A stretch of DNA of 64,000 nucleotides from an uncultured Chitinophagaceae bacterium (GTDB lineage: Bacteria > Bacteroidota > Bacteroidia > Chitinophagales > Chitinophagaceae): contig CALLZY010000214.1 in assembly GCA_937858715.1 (NCBI GenBank), positions 1-64,000 on the forward strand, read 5' to 3'. Positions 44,191 through 52,586 of this stretch are shown one piece after another. Every line of letters begins with the position of its first letter. The stretch's first letter is position 1. The position numbers and the translations under genes are program-made. The notes beneath the pieces are model-generated. The model was given only the letters and a program-made list of their open reading frames with translations. It had not been told where the DNA came from and searched no databases.

Positions 44191-45378
44191 TTACTTCACC
44201 ACCCCCAACTCCTTACCAATCTTGGTAAAGGCGGCAATGGCTTTGTCCAAATGATGCTGTTCGTGGGCAGCACTTAGTTGCACCCGTATGCGGGCCTGCC
44301 CTTTCGCCACCACCGGGAAGAAGAACCCTATTACATAGATGCCTTCTTCCAGCAGTTTGGCAGCCATAGTTTGTGCCAGCACTGCATCGTAAAGCATAAT
44401 GGGCACAATCGGGTGGTCGCCTGGCTTTATGTCGAAACCAGCTTCTGTCATTTTATTACGGAAATATTTTGTGTTGAACTCCAGTTTGTCACGCAGTTCG
44501 GTGGTTTCTGTCAGCATATCCAGCACAGCTATCGAGGCACCCACGATTGATGGAGCCAGCGTATTGCTGAACAGGTAAGGTCTCGACTTTTGCCTTAGCA
44601 TATCAATCACTTCCCTGCGGCCTGATGTAAAACCACCGCTTGCTCCGCCCAGGGCTTTTCCTAATGTACCGGTAATTATATCAATCCGGCCCATTACACC
44701 GCGGTACTCATGTGTGCCACGGCCTGTTTTGCCAATAAAACCCGATGAGTGACATTCATCCACCATGATAGCAGCATCGTATTGTTCGGCCAGTTTCACA
44801 ATTTCATCCAGCCGGGCAATAGTGCCATCCATGCTAAAGGAGCCATCTGTAACAATAATGCGGCTGCGGCAACCGGCGGCCTCTTTCAGTTTGGCTTCAA
44901 GGTCGGCCATATCGTTATGTTCGTAACGGTAGCGCTGTGCTTTGCAAAGACGGACACCATCAATAATGCTGGCATGGTTCAGCGAATCGGAGATGATGGC
45001 ATCTTCTTCGTTAAACAAGGGCTCAAACACACCACCATTGGCATCAAATGCGGCTGCATATAAAATGGTGTCTTCTGTGCCGAGGAAAGCTGAGATTTTT
45101 TGCTCCAGTTCTTTATGAATATCCTGAGTGCCGCAAATAAAGCGAACACTGCTCATGCCATAACCCCGGTGATCAATGGCCTTATGTGCAGCCTCGATTA
45201 CTTTGGGGTGAGAGGAAAGACCCAGGTAGTTATTGGCGCAAAAATTCAGTACCGTTTTGCCATTTACCACTATTTCGGCCCCTTGCGGACTTTCAATTAT
45301 CCTTTCTGATTTATACAGACCCGAGATTTTGATGTCTTCAACTTCTTTTCCAATTCTTTGTGCAAGCTTTTCATTCAT
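44191..45378 (-). CDS. kbl: Glycine C-acetyltransferase (2-amino-3-ketobutyrate CoA ligase)
   Basis: 395 aa from the ATG at 45378, matching Kbl length; 27 upstream codons in frame lie across a -7 box and are not coding. The alpha-oxoamine synthase features are present: [34 protein letters not shown], the PLP Lys in [15 protein letters not shown], and [16 protein letters not shown]. It splits 2-amino-3-ketobutyrate to glycine and acetyl-CoA after threonine dehydrogenase; tdh is not in the window. The related enzymes BioF and SPT are less likely given the close Kbl match. Confidence 0.92.
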   Translation of the reverse strand: MNEKLAQRIGKEVEDIKISGLYKSERIIESPQGAEIVVNGKTVLNFCANNYLGLSSHPKVIEAAHKAIDHRGYGMSSVRFICGTQDIHKELEQKISAFLGTEDTILYAAAFDANGGVFEPLFNEEDAIISDSLNHASIIDGVRLCKAQRYRYEHNDMADLEAKLKEAAGCRSRIIVTDGSFSMDGTIARLDEIVKLAEQYDAAIMVDECHSSGFIGKTGRGTHEYRGVMGRIDIITGTLGKALGGASGGFTSGRREVIDMLRQKSRPYLFSNTLAPSIVGASIAVLDMLTETTELRDKLEFNTKYFRNKMTEAGFDIKPGDHPIVPIMLYDAVLAQTMAAKLLEEGIYVIGFFFPVVAKGQARIRVQLSAAHEQHHLDKAIAAFTKIGKELGVVK

Positions 45379-45397
45379 ATAGCAGTGATTTAGAAGG

Positions 45398-45405
45398 CAA
45401 AGATA
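45398..45405 (-). promoter_or_regulatory. Candidate -7 element for kbl
   Basis: The minus strand reads TATCTTTG, a full TAnnTTTG match, 19 nt before the ATG at 45378. It supports the short start. Confidence 0.5.
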
Positions 45406-45896
45406 TAATAAGATATGGCGGAAAAGATGTCTTTTGGTTTCTTCTAAACTGAAAAACAACCCTTTGCAAGCACCACTATTAATGACTTAACAGTTCTTCT
45501 ACCACCTATTCCCCACCTCTACATTCGTAATTAGCTGGCTGAAGAAGTCAAATAGAAAGACAACTCTGTTATTAATGCCCCTTTCAGGGAAACGAATGAA
45601 AATCAGCCATTAAACAATCGAAAAAGATACTGCAGATAGATAATAAGGTCAAAAAAGTGGAAAAGCAGTTGTTTAATAAAGGTAATTGAGCGAAAAAAAA
45701 CTATACAAACACTTTACAAAAGCATGCGCCTGATTAATAAGCACCACTACACTCGTTTTTTATATGATTGATTTTCAATAAAATTGATTTTCATCATAAC
45801 TATACATCCTAAACTGTTATTCAGGAGCCTGACTTTAATCAGCAGCAGTGGCCGTTGCCTCCATCTACTTTTAACATATAAAAGAAGGAGGTAACC
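45406..45896. other. 491-bp divergent intergenic region upstream of the phosphate genes
   Basis: No ORF of useful size on either strand. Near the plus-strand operon there is an 11-bp direct repeat ATTGATTTTCA at 45767-45777 and 45783-45793 (period 16 bp), a possible regulator site. At 45882-45892 lies AAGAAGGAGGT, a near-perfect Shine-Dalgarno sequence. The rest (45480-45750) is AT-rich with no clear promoter match. Its length, unusual here, suggests regulated expression of the phosphate cluster. Confidence 0.5.
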
Positions 45897-46541
45897 TTGT
45901 TTTTTTCAAAGGCAAATAAAACCATCGAACTGATTGACAGCTTTTTCAACTGTGTTGACCAAACATTGCTGCTTTTTAAAGAAGGGGTGAAAAACTACCT
46001 GTATAAGAATACAGAGAATTTCAACAACAACCTGCAGTCGCTTGCCAACCTGGAAATAGAATCCGACCAGATCCGCCGGAGCATTGAAAATACCTTATAC
46101 ACCCAATCGCTGATGCCGCAGCTGAGGGGCGACATACTTCGCCTGCTGGAGGAAATGGATAAGCTGATTGACCACTCCAAAAAGAACCTCTTTCAGTTTG
46201 ATGTGGAAATGCCGCTTATACCACAGGACTTAGTACAGGACTTTATTAAACTCACACAAGTATCTGTATCAGCAGCCGAATCAGTTATTCCTGCGGCCAA
46301 ATCATATTTCAACGAGCCGGCAACTGTAAGTGAAAAAATTCACCGGGTATTCTTTTATGAAAAAGAAACAGATGTGTTTGCCGATGTGGTGCGCCGAAAG
46401 ATTTTCAGGGAGATGAACTCATTAAAACTCAGTGAGAAATTTCACCTCCGGTATTTTACCCTGCACATTGAAAACATATCCGACACGGCTGAAAAAGTAG
46501 CCGACCTGTTGACAATAATGGCAATAAAAAGAATCGTGTAA
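45897..46541 (+). CDS. DUF47/PhoU-like phosphate transport regulator
   Basis: 214 aa, all-helical, matching the DUF47 family that partners PiT transporters: SFFNCVDQTLLLFKEGVKNY, NLEIESDQIRRSIENTLY, LLEEMDKLIDHSKKNLFQF and FHLRYFTLHIENISDTAEKV. The repeated E/D-xxx-D pattern resembles PhoU metal-binding bundles. The start is TTG at 45897, set by the strong AAGGAGGT five bases before it. The PiT gene begins 3 bp after the stop, so the two are tightly coupled. Confidence 0.9.
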   Translation: MFFSKANKTIELIDSFFNCVDQTLLLFKEGVKNYLYKNTENFNNNLQSLANLEIESDQIRRSIENTLYTQSLMPQLRGDILRLLEEMDKLIDHSKKNLFQFDVEMPLIPQDLVQDFIKLTQVSVSAAESVIPAAKSYFNEPATVSEKIHRVFFYEKETDVFADVVRRKIFREMNSLKLSEKFHLRYFTLHIENISDTAEKVADLLTIMAIKRIV

Positions 46542-46544
46542 GAA

Positions 46545-48293
46545 ATGCTGTTCCTGTTTTTTATAACAAGTGGTTTATTTCTTGGCTGGTCGCTGGGCGC
46601 CAACGATGCTGCCAATGTATTTGGAACTGCGGTAGGCTCCCGGATGGTAAAATTCAGGAAAGCAGCAATTATTGCCAGCATTTTTGTAATCATTGGTGCA
46701 ACACTCCAGGGAACAGGCACTACTAAAACCTTGTCAGAACTTGGCTCTATAGATGCTTTAGGCGGCGCTTTTACAGTGGCTCTTTGTTCGGCGGCTGTTG
46801 TAACCTGGATGACTTACAAAAAACTGCCTGTGTCAACCAGCCAGGCAATTGTGGGTGCCATTATTGGCTGGTGTTTTTATACATCCAATGCAGTTGACTA
46901 TTCAGTGCTTACCGTTATAGTCACCTCATGGATTACAGGTCCAATACTGGGAGCCATATTCTCTGCCCTTCTTTACCTTTTAATGAGGAGATATATCCGG
47001 AAATCAAAAATCCATGTTATCAAAATGGACGGATATATCAAATATGGATTGCTAATTGTCGGTGCGTTTGGGGCGTACAGTCTTGGTGCAAATAATATTG
47101 CCAATGTAATGGGTGTATTTGTCAACTCTGCAAGTTTCACCATCAACATCGGTTCATTTACCGTAAACTCAGCCCAGGCCCTTTTCTTTCTGGGTGGCAT
47201 TGCAATTGCCATCGGCATTCTTACTTACAGCAAGAAGGTAATGACTACTGTTGGCGAGGGAATTCTCGAAATAACACCCGAAACTGCCATTGTTGTTGTT
47301 TTGTCACAGGCCCTTGTTTTGTTCATTTTTTCTTCAACGGCATTGTCAAATTTCTTTGTAAGTCTTGGGCTACCATCAATACCGCTGGTACCCGTATCAA
47401 GTACGCAGGTAGTGGTAGGCTCCGTAATTGGAATTGGTGCCGTAAAAGGCGTACAAGAAATAAGGTTTAAGCAATTAGGCAGCATCATGGTCGGCTGGAT
47501 ACTTACACCCGTTTTAGCTGGTGTGGCAACTTTCTTCAGCCTTTTCTTTGTAAATAATGTTTTTAAAGTAAATATTACCAACAAGGCTTTATCAACAGGC
47601 AACTCTGCGGCTGCAAATCATGAGCCCACAATAATTAACCTTCCGGCAAATACCGGTTTAATTGTGTTGCTGTTTATTGTCACAGCAATACTCATTGTTG
47701 CCGTTTCCATCTACCTGCAATACAGAAAAAATAAACAGCTGAACATTAAACATACCGACCGGTGGACAGAACAACTGCAATATGCCGAGTTGCAAAAATC
47801 TCTTTCCGAAATAGAAATCAAAAACGTAAGGATTGAAAACAGCTCACTGACAGAAAGACTGGATGAAAAGAGAAAGGAATTAGTAACCTATGCCCTGAAC
47901 ATTGCAGAACAAAGGCAGTTTTTGGAATCTACCCTGCTGCTGCTGGAAGAAAGCCTGCATGAACCCGACCCTCAGAAAAAGAATGTGCAATTACACGAAG
48001 TAATAAAAAACATCAAGCAAAAAATGAGCTTTTCTGATGAGATTGAACAAATCTATCAGCAAGCCGAACAGGTAAATGATGAATTTCCTAACCGGCTGAC
48101 CACTGTTTCACCCAACCTTTCTCCGCAGGAAAAGAAGCTTGCCTTGCTGCTAAGGGTCGGCTTCAGCAGTAAAGAGATTGCACCGCTACTGAATATTTCG
48201 CCAAAAAGTGTGGAGATAGCAAGATACCGGCTTCGCAAAAAGTTAGACCTGAAAAAAGAAGAAAACTTAACTCAATTCATAAAAACAATTTAA
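46545..48293 (+). CDS. PiT inorganic phosphate transporter fused to coiled coil and LuxR-type HTH
   Basis: 582 aa in one open frame. Residues 1-400 are a PiT transporter with both signatures, GANDAANVFGT (about 18-28) and GANNIANVMGV (about 180-190), and about ten helices, the last at about 368-390 (LIVLLFIVTAILIVAVSIYL). A cytoplasmic coiled coil follows (about 410-515). The end (about 522-582) is a GerE/LuxR helix-turn-helix: LSPQEKKLALLLRVGFSSKE, IAPLLNISPKSVEIARYRLR, KKL. This arrangement would place a DNA-binding domain on the inner face of the membrane attached to a phosphate permease. DUF47 precedes it and a phosphate-type porin follows. Confidence 0.88.
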   Translation: MLFLFFITSGLFLGWSLGANDAANVFGTAVGSRMVKFRKAAIIASIFVIIGATLQGTGTTKTLSELGSIDALGGAFTVALCSAAVVTWMTYKKLPVSTSQAIVGAIIGWCFYTSNAVDYSVLTVIVTSWITGPILGAIFSALLYLLMRRYIRKSKIHVIKMDGYIKYGLLIVGAFGAYSLGANNIANVMGVFVNSASFTINIGSFTVNSAQALFFLGGIAIAIGILTYSKKVMTTVGEGILEITPETAIVVVLSQALVLFIFSSTALSNFFVSLGLPSIPLVPVSSTQVVVGSVIGIGAVKGVQEIRFKQLGSIMVGWILTPVLAGVATFFSLFFVNNVFKVNITNKALSTGNSAAANHEPTIINLPANTGLIVLLFIVTAILIVAVSIYLQYRKNKQLNIKHTDRWTEQLQYAELQKSLSEIEIKNVRIENSSLTERLDEKRKELVTYALNIAEQRQFLESTLLLLEESLHEPDPQKKNVQLHEVIKNIKQKMSFSDEIEQIYQQAEQVNDEFPNRLTTVSPNLSPQEKKLALLLRVGFSSKEIAPLLNISPKSVEIARYRLRKKLDLKKEENLTQFIKTI

Positions 48294-48312
48294 TCACTCA
48301 AATATTACGTTT

Positions 48313-49680
48313 ATGAAACGGACAATGATTATTATGGTGCTGGCTTTGTTGCTTAATTCAACTTATAGCCAGAATACCAAAGACACCAGCCGCCAGGACA
48401 GGTTCAATCAATATGGCAGGCTGGTAAGCCGCTCACCCCTTGATGTGGAAAACAGAAATGGCATTCTTGTATTTGAATCAAAAAACCTGGACTACCGCCT
48501 TTGGTTTGATATCCGTGTACAGGTAGATGGACAAATGTTCCTTGGTAAAACCATGAACCCAATAGGTAATGGCACCTCAATCCGCAGGGCAAGATTTGCA
48601 GCCAAAACAAACCTTACCCCAAATTGGTATGGTGAAATAGACCTTGATTTTGCAAACGGAGTTCTTGAATTAAACGATGCTTACATTCAATACGATTTCA
48701 GAAATGGCCTTGCTTTCAGAACTGGTAATTTCAAAGAAAGGTTTTCAATGGCTCAAACATCATCTTCCCGTTACCTTAATTTCTTAGAAAGGGCGATGGT
48801 GGTTACCACTTTTGCTCCCTCCCGCCATCTCGGACTTGAAGGCTCCTACAGCGGAAAACATTTCCTTGCTGCCGGTGGTGTTTTCTTCCAGGAAATTGAA
48901 GATGCTGAAATGAGGACATTTTCTGAGGACAACAACAAAGACTATGGCAGGGACGAAGGAGTATCACTTACAGGTAAATTAGCTATTCAGCCATTTGGCG
49001 ATAATAAAGAATACGGCGGACATGTTGCCTATGCTCATTCTTATCGTCAACCCAAAACAAGTGTGGAAGCTGCTGAATACGGCGGGGTTCGTTACAGCTC
49101 AAGGTCTTTGAGCAGCATCAACCGCAAAAAATATCTTGATACAGATATTATTCCCAATGTGAGCCACACAATGCTCAGCAATATTGAAGTTGCCGGTTAT
49201 TATAAAGGTTTGGGATTCCAGGCTGAATACATAAAAAGTAATGTACACAGAAAGAATGACCTGCCGACCCTGAACTATGATGGATTCTATGCACAGGCAG
49301 CATGTTTGCTGTTCGGCGGAAGGCAATTCTATAATAAAACTGAAGCAGAATTCAGTCAGCCATACCGTGGAAAAAAATGGGGCGATGTTGAACTGGCATT
49401 ACGTTATGACAATATCAACCTGAATGATGAAAATATTAACGGAGGTTCTGCTGAAGCATATACAGCAGGTATCAACTTCTATGCAGCTAAAAACGTAAGG
49501 TTCCAGTTAAACTATAGTTATGTAAACCACGACAGGTATGCCAGTGGAAAGAAAAAGCTCTATGTTGGATATGATCTTTCAGGAAACCTGACAAAAGACC
49601 CCACACAGGTGGCTAATGCAAATGGCCAGGCTGGAGAAGATTACGGAATGCTGGGTGTTCGTTGTGAAATTAACTTCTAA
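48313..49680 (+). CDS. Porin of the O/P (phosphate/polyphosphate-selective) family
   Basis: 455 aa with a signal peptide (about 1-20, ending NSTYSQ). Porin O/P features: YRLWFDIRVQVDGQMF, SIRRARFAAKTNLTPNWYGE, DLDFANGVLELNDAYIQYDF and RTGNFKERFSMAQ. It ends in a barrel strand with terminal aromatic residue (GVRCEINF). It should form a passive anion channel in the outer membrane for phosphate. It starts 19 bp after the PiT-LuxR gene; together they give outer- and inner-membrane steps of one uptake route. Confidence 0.9.
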   Translation: MKRTMIIMVLALLLNSTYSQNTKDTSRQDRFNQYGRLVSRSPLDVENRNGILVFESKNLDYRLWFDIRVQVDGQMFLGKTMNPIGNGTSIRRARFAAKTNLTPNWYGEIDLDFANGVLELNDAYIQYDFRNGLAFRTGNFKERFSMAQTSSSRYLNFLERAMVVTTFAPSRHLGLEGSYSGKHFLAAGGVFFQEIEDAEMRTFSEDNNKDYGRDEGVSLTGKLAIQPFGDNKEYGGHVAYAHSYRQPKTSVEAAEYGGVRYSSRSLSSINRKKYLDTDIIPNVSHTMLSNIEVAGYYKGLGFQAEYIKSNVHRKNDLPTLNYDGFYAQAACLLFGGRQFYNKTEAEFSQPYRGKKWGDVELALRYDNINLNDENINGGSAEAYTAGINFYAAKNVRFQLNYSYVNHDRYASGKKKLYVGYDLSGNLTKDPTQVANANGQAGEDYGMLGVRCEINF

Positions 49681-49708
49681 ACATTAATCATCTATAAAAA
49701 CAAAATAT

Positions 49709-50578
49709 ATGAAACTGAATTATCTGATCGGCATCCTTGCCAGCGTTGTACTGGTTACCACTTCATGCGTTAAGGATGAAATGTATAATGGCCCTGCAAC
49801 TATTACAAACGTTGCTTTCGCCCCATCCACAGTAACACCTGATGATGCAGTAACCGTTACTGCAACAATAACATCCATTCAGGGTATTGCATCAGCTTCT
49901 GTTTTTTACAAGGCCAATTCCGGCAGTTACGTTTCCGTTCCGATGACAGCAGGAAGCAATAACACATATACCGGAAGTATTCCAAAACAGGTTGACCAGA
50001 CAAATATTGCTTTTTATGTAAATGCTGTTACAAGCAAAGGAGTAGAAAACAAATCGGCTGAGAAAACATATAAAGTAGGCGCTATACCTCCAAATTATGC
50101 TGCAATAGTACTCAACGAAGTAGATGGAAACACCAAATACGTTGAACTGTTTAATAATTCTGCAGCACCGGTAAATATTTCAGGAATGATAATTCTGAAA
50201 AACACTGTTTCATTAAAGAATGCAGACAACAGCCCCAATTGGTCAGTCCCGACAGGCACCATTCTTCCTGCAAATGGCTATGGTATAATCAAATGCAGTG
50301 GTTACACCGCAACCGCAGACCCGGCTGCAATTACCATCGGCACTGTGGGTGATGGCATGTCTGCCAAACAAACTTTGTTGCTTGAACTTACCAAACCTGA
50401 CGGAACCGTTATCAGCACTTTCCAGAGAGGCGTTGCCCCTTGGGGAACTACTATTTCCGCAATTCCAACAACAGATTCATACAGCCGTGTTCCCAATGGT
50501 TCTGCTACATGGAAACTGGCACTACAAACACCCGGAAAAGTTAATGGTGCTTCAACAGGCGATATTCCAGCCCTTTAA
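49709..50578 (+). CDS. Lipoprotein with lamin-tail domain
   Basis: 289 aa. Signal with lipobox VTTSC (Cys 20). Residues about 30-125 form an Ig-like beta domain (FAPSTVTPDDAVTVTATI, TYTGSIPKQVDQTNIAFYV). Residues about 133-285 match a lamin-tail domain: AAIVLNEVDGNTKYVELFNN, then SGMIILKN. Such domains bind or anchor other surface proteins and often accompany secreted nucleases or phosphatases. It is 28 bp after the porin gene, in the same run. Confidence 0.82.
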   Translation: MKLNYLIGILASVVLVTTSCVKDEMYNGPATITNVAFAPSTVTPDDAVTVTATITSIQGIASASVFYKANSGSYVSVPMTAGSNNTYTGSIPKQVDQTNIAFYVNAVTSKGVENKSAEKTYKVGAIPPNYAAIVLNEVDGNTKYVELFNNSAAPVNISGMIILKNTVSLKNADNSPNWSVPTGTILPANGYGIIKCSGYTATADPAAITIGTVGDGMSAKQTLLLELTKPDGTVISTFQRGVAPWGTTISAIPTTDSYSRVPNGSATWKLALQTPGKVNGASTGDIPAL

Positions 50579-50620
50579 AACCACAGTAAACAAAAATCAT
50601 TTATCACTAAAAACAAAAAA

Positions 50621-51262
50621 ATGAGTAAAGAAGAAATGAAAATTGGAGAAATCTCAAAACCCCGTTTTGAATTCCGTTCTTTCGGACAAAGCTTTGATGC
50701 AGCGGCAAAACGTATGGCCCGTTTGTCAATGCCTGTTCCTGAAAAAGTATGGGAACGGCACAGCGATGAAATATACATTTTGAGCCGCACAAACGATATC
50801 AACAATACCAAGATCCGTGATGGAAAAATGGACATTAAAACTTATGTGCAAACTGTTGATGGTCTTGAACAATGGAATCCGCTGATGAAAGGTGAGTTCC
50901 CTATTTCAGCCGAAGTGCTGAAGAAGGAAGTATTTCCTGCCTTCCAGGTTACTATGCCGGAGTTGACAAAGGAAACTTATACATACAACGAGTTCATTGA
51001 AATGATCAACAATCATCCCGATTTGCAAGCTGTAAAAGTGCATAAACAACGCTTTGGCTACATGGTAAACAACACCATTTGTGAAACCGGTGCAGTTTTG
51101 ATAAACGGCGCAAAAGTTGAAACCATCAACTCTGAATCTACAGAAGTAGATGATATTAAAAAAACAATGAAAGATGTGGGTCTTGAAGGCGTTGAAAATA
51201 TCAACTACCTCCAGGCAATCAAAAGGGTGATAGGAATGATAGACAAACCATTAGCAAACTAA
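50621..51262 (+). CDS. CYTH-like protein of uncertain function
   Basis: 213 aa, cytoplasmic (no signal). The core has the alternating charged strands of a triphosphate tunnel fold: RFEFRSFGQSF, EIYILSRTNDINNTKIRDGK, MDIKTYVQTVDGLEQWNPLM and KGEFPISAEVLKK. This pattern of N-K-R and long K/E strands resembles CYTH/VTC-type phosphate-chain enzymes, but the canonical ExExK is not clearly present, so the assignment is tentative. It is 14 bp upstream of a clear CYTH gene, which strengthens the idea. It could instead be a partner subunit. Confidence 0.6.
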   Translation: MSKEEMKIGEISKPRFEFRSFGQSFDAAAKRMARLSMPVPEKVWERHSDEIYILSRTNDINNTKIRDGKMDIKTYVQTVDGLEQWNPLMKGEFPISAEVLKKEVFPAFQVTMPELTKETYTYNEFIEMINNHPDLQAVKVHKQRFGYMVNNTICETGAVLINGAKVETINSESTEVDDIKKTMKDVGLEGVENINYLQAIKRVIGMIDKPLAN

Positions 51263-51276
51263 AAAAAACAAACACA

Positions 51277-51747
51277 ATGGGTCAGGAAATAGAAAAGAAG
51301 TTTCTTGTTACTTCTGATGAGTTTAAAAAACAGGCATCAAAAGAAACCCGCATTACACAGGGTTATATTTCTTCTGTTCCTGAAAGAACAGTAAGAGTGA
51401 GAATTAAAGGGAAATCCGGTTTTATAACCATCAAAGGCATTGGTAATGATTCCGGAGCTTCAAGATTTGAATGGGAAAAAGAAATTCCTGTTAGTGAAGT
51501 GGAAGACCTGCTGAAAATATGTGAATCCGGTGTTATTGACAAAACCCGATATGAAGTAAAGCTGGGCAACCACACTTTTGAAGTGGATGAATTTTATGGA
51601 GAAAATCAGGGTCTTGTTGTAGCAGAAGTAGAGCTCGAAAATGAAACAGATCATTTTGAAAAACCATCCTGGCTCGGAGTTGAAGTTACAGGTGATGTGA
51701 AGTATTACAACTCCATGCTGATGAAGAATCCTTATACCAAATGGTAG
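51277..51747 (+). CDS. CYTH-domain protein (triphosphate tunnel metalloenzyme)
   Basis: 156 aa, the length of single-domain CYTH enzymes. ExExK is at the N-terminus (EIEKKFLV), followed by QGYISSVPERTVRVRIKG, GFITIKG, RFEWEKEIPV, KTRYEVKLGNHTFEVDEF and a late VVAEVELE. These charged strands line the tunnel that binds triphosphate with metal. Relatives hydrolyse inorganic triphosphate or make cyclic AMP; triphosphatase activity is most likely for this small form. It lies within the phosphate transport run. Confidence 0.9.
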   Translation: MGQEIEKKFLVTSDEFKKQASKETRITQGYISSVPERTVRVRIKGKSGFITIKGIGNDSGASRFEWEKEIPVSEVEDLLKICESGVIDKTRYEVKLGNHTFEVDEFYGENQGLVVAEVELENETDHFEKPSWLGVEVTGDVKYYNSMLMKNPYTKW

Positions 51748-51767
51748 TAATATCTGAGTATTAAATA

Positions 51768-51809
51768 CAGCAGCCGGTCATTATTAATAAATGATGACTG
51801 GCTGCTTTT
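51768..51809 (+). terminator. Hairpin between the CYTH gene and the next lipoprotein gene
   Basis: AGCAGCCGGTCATTA and a near-complement AATGATGACTGGCTGCT pair with small mismatches, followed by TTTT. It ends 6 bp before the next ATG, so it may be a terminator for the upstream genes or an attenuator. Confidence 0.65.
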
Positions 51810-51815
51810 CTGACG

Positions 51816-52565
51816 ATGCAGCTTGTAAACAAAATATTTTTTTTGGCCCTGCCTGTTCTTTTACTGTCATGCGGCAAAAGTGGTAATGATGGGCCTGCAC
51901 CCGAAAAAGAATACGAGGAATTTTCTACACTGGTTCCGGGGTTTTCGGGTTTATGCTACAGTGCAGACAGAACAAGTTTTTTTGCAGTAAGTGATAACAG
52001 CGGCATTTATGAACTATTAACCGATGGAACGACAAAGCGAAAACTCCCATACACCGGCACCAACGATTTTGAGGCGATTGCCATAAACCCTGCTTCAGGA
52101 AAATTATACCTGGCTGATGAATCATTGATGAATATTTATTTGCTTTCTGCAGATGAGCAATCGTTAACTCTCGTATCACATATAGCTGTTTCAGGAGGTG
52201 TAAGCAATAAAGGAATTGAAGGTCTCTGTTATGGCTCAGATACTCTTTACATAGCCAACCAGAAATCACCAACTTTACTCATCAAATACTCTTTATCATC
52301 TCAATCCGAAATCAGTCGCAGACAGGTAAACTTCGCATATTATTTATCTGATGTTTTTTTCGATAACACTGATAACACCCTATGGTTCTGCGACAGTCAG
52401 CAGAAAATGATTTTTCATTGCACATTAAACGGAGATGTAATCGCTTCCCAGGAAATAAACTATGTACAAAAGGCAGAAGCAATAGTTGTTGACCGGCCAA
52501 CAAACACAGCCTGGATAGGTTGCGACCAAACCTCAAAGCTTTATAAGATAAAACTCAAAATATAA
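51816..52565 (+). CDS. Lipoprotein of the SdiA-regulated/phytase-esterase-like propeller type
   Basis: 249 aa. Signal with lipobox VLLLSC (Cys 19). The mature part is a beta propeller: FSGLCYSADRTSFFAVSDNS, NDFEAIAINPASGKLYLADE, NKGIEGLCYGSDTLYIANQK and LSDVFFDNTDNTLWFCDSQQ. These repeats match SdiA-regulated proteins and the esterase-like phytase group. In this phosphate-rich context an extracellular phosphate-releasing role is attractive, but no catalytic residues can be fixed from sequence alone. Confidence 0.78.
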   Translation: MQLVNKIFFLALPVLLLSCGKSGNDGPAPEKEYEEFSTLVPGFSGLCYSADRTSFFAVSDNSGIYELLTDGTTKRKLPYTGTNDFEAIAINPASGKLYLADESLMNIYLLSADEQSLTLVSHIAVSGGVSNKGIEGLCYGSDTLYIANQKSPTLLIKYSLSSQSEISRRQVNFAYYLSDVFFDNTDNTLWFCDSQQKMIFHCTLNGDVIASQEINYVQKAEAIVVDRPTNTAWIGCDQTSKLYKIKLKI

Positions 52566-52586
52566 TGCCTTTCAAAAAAAGCGAGT

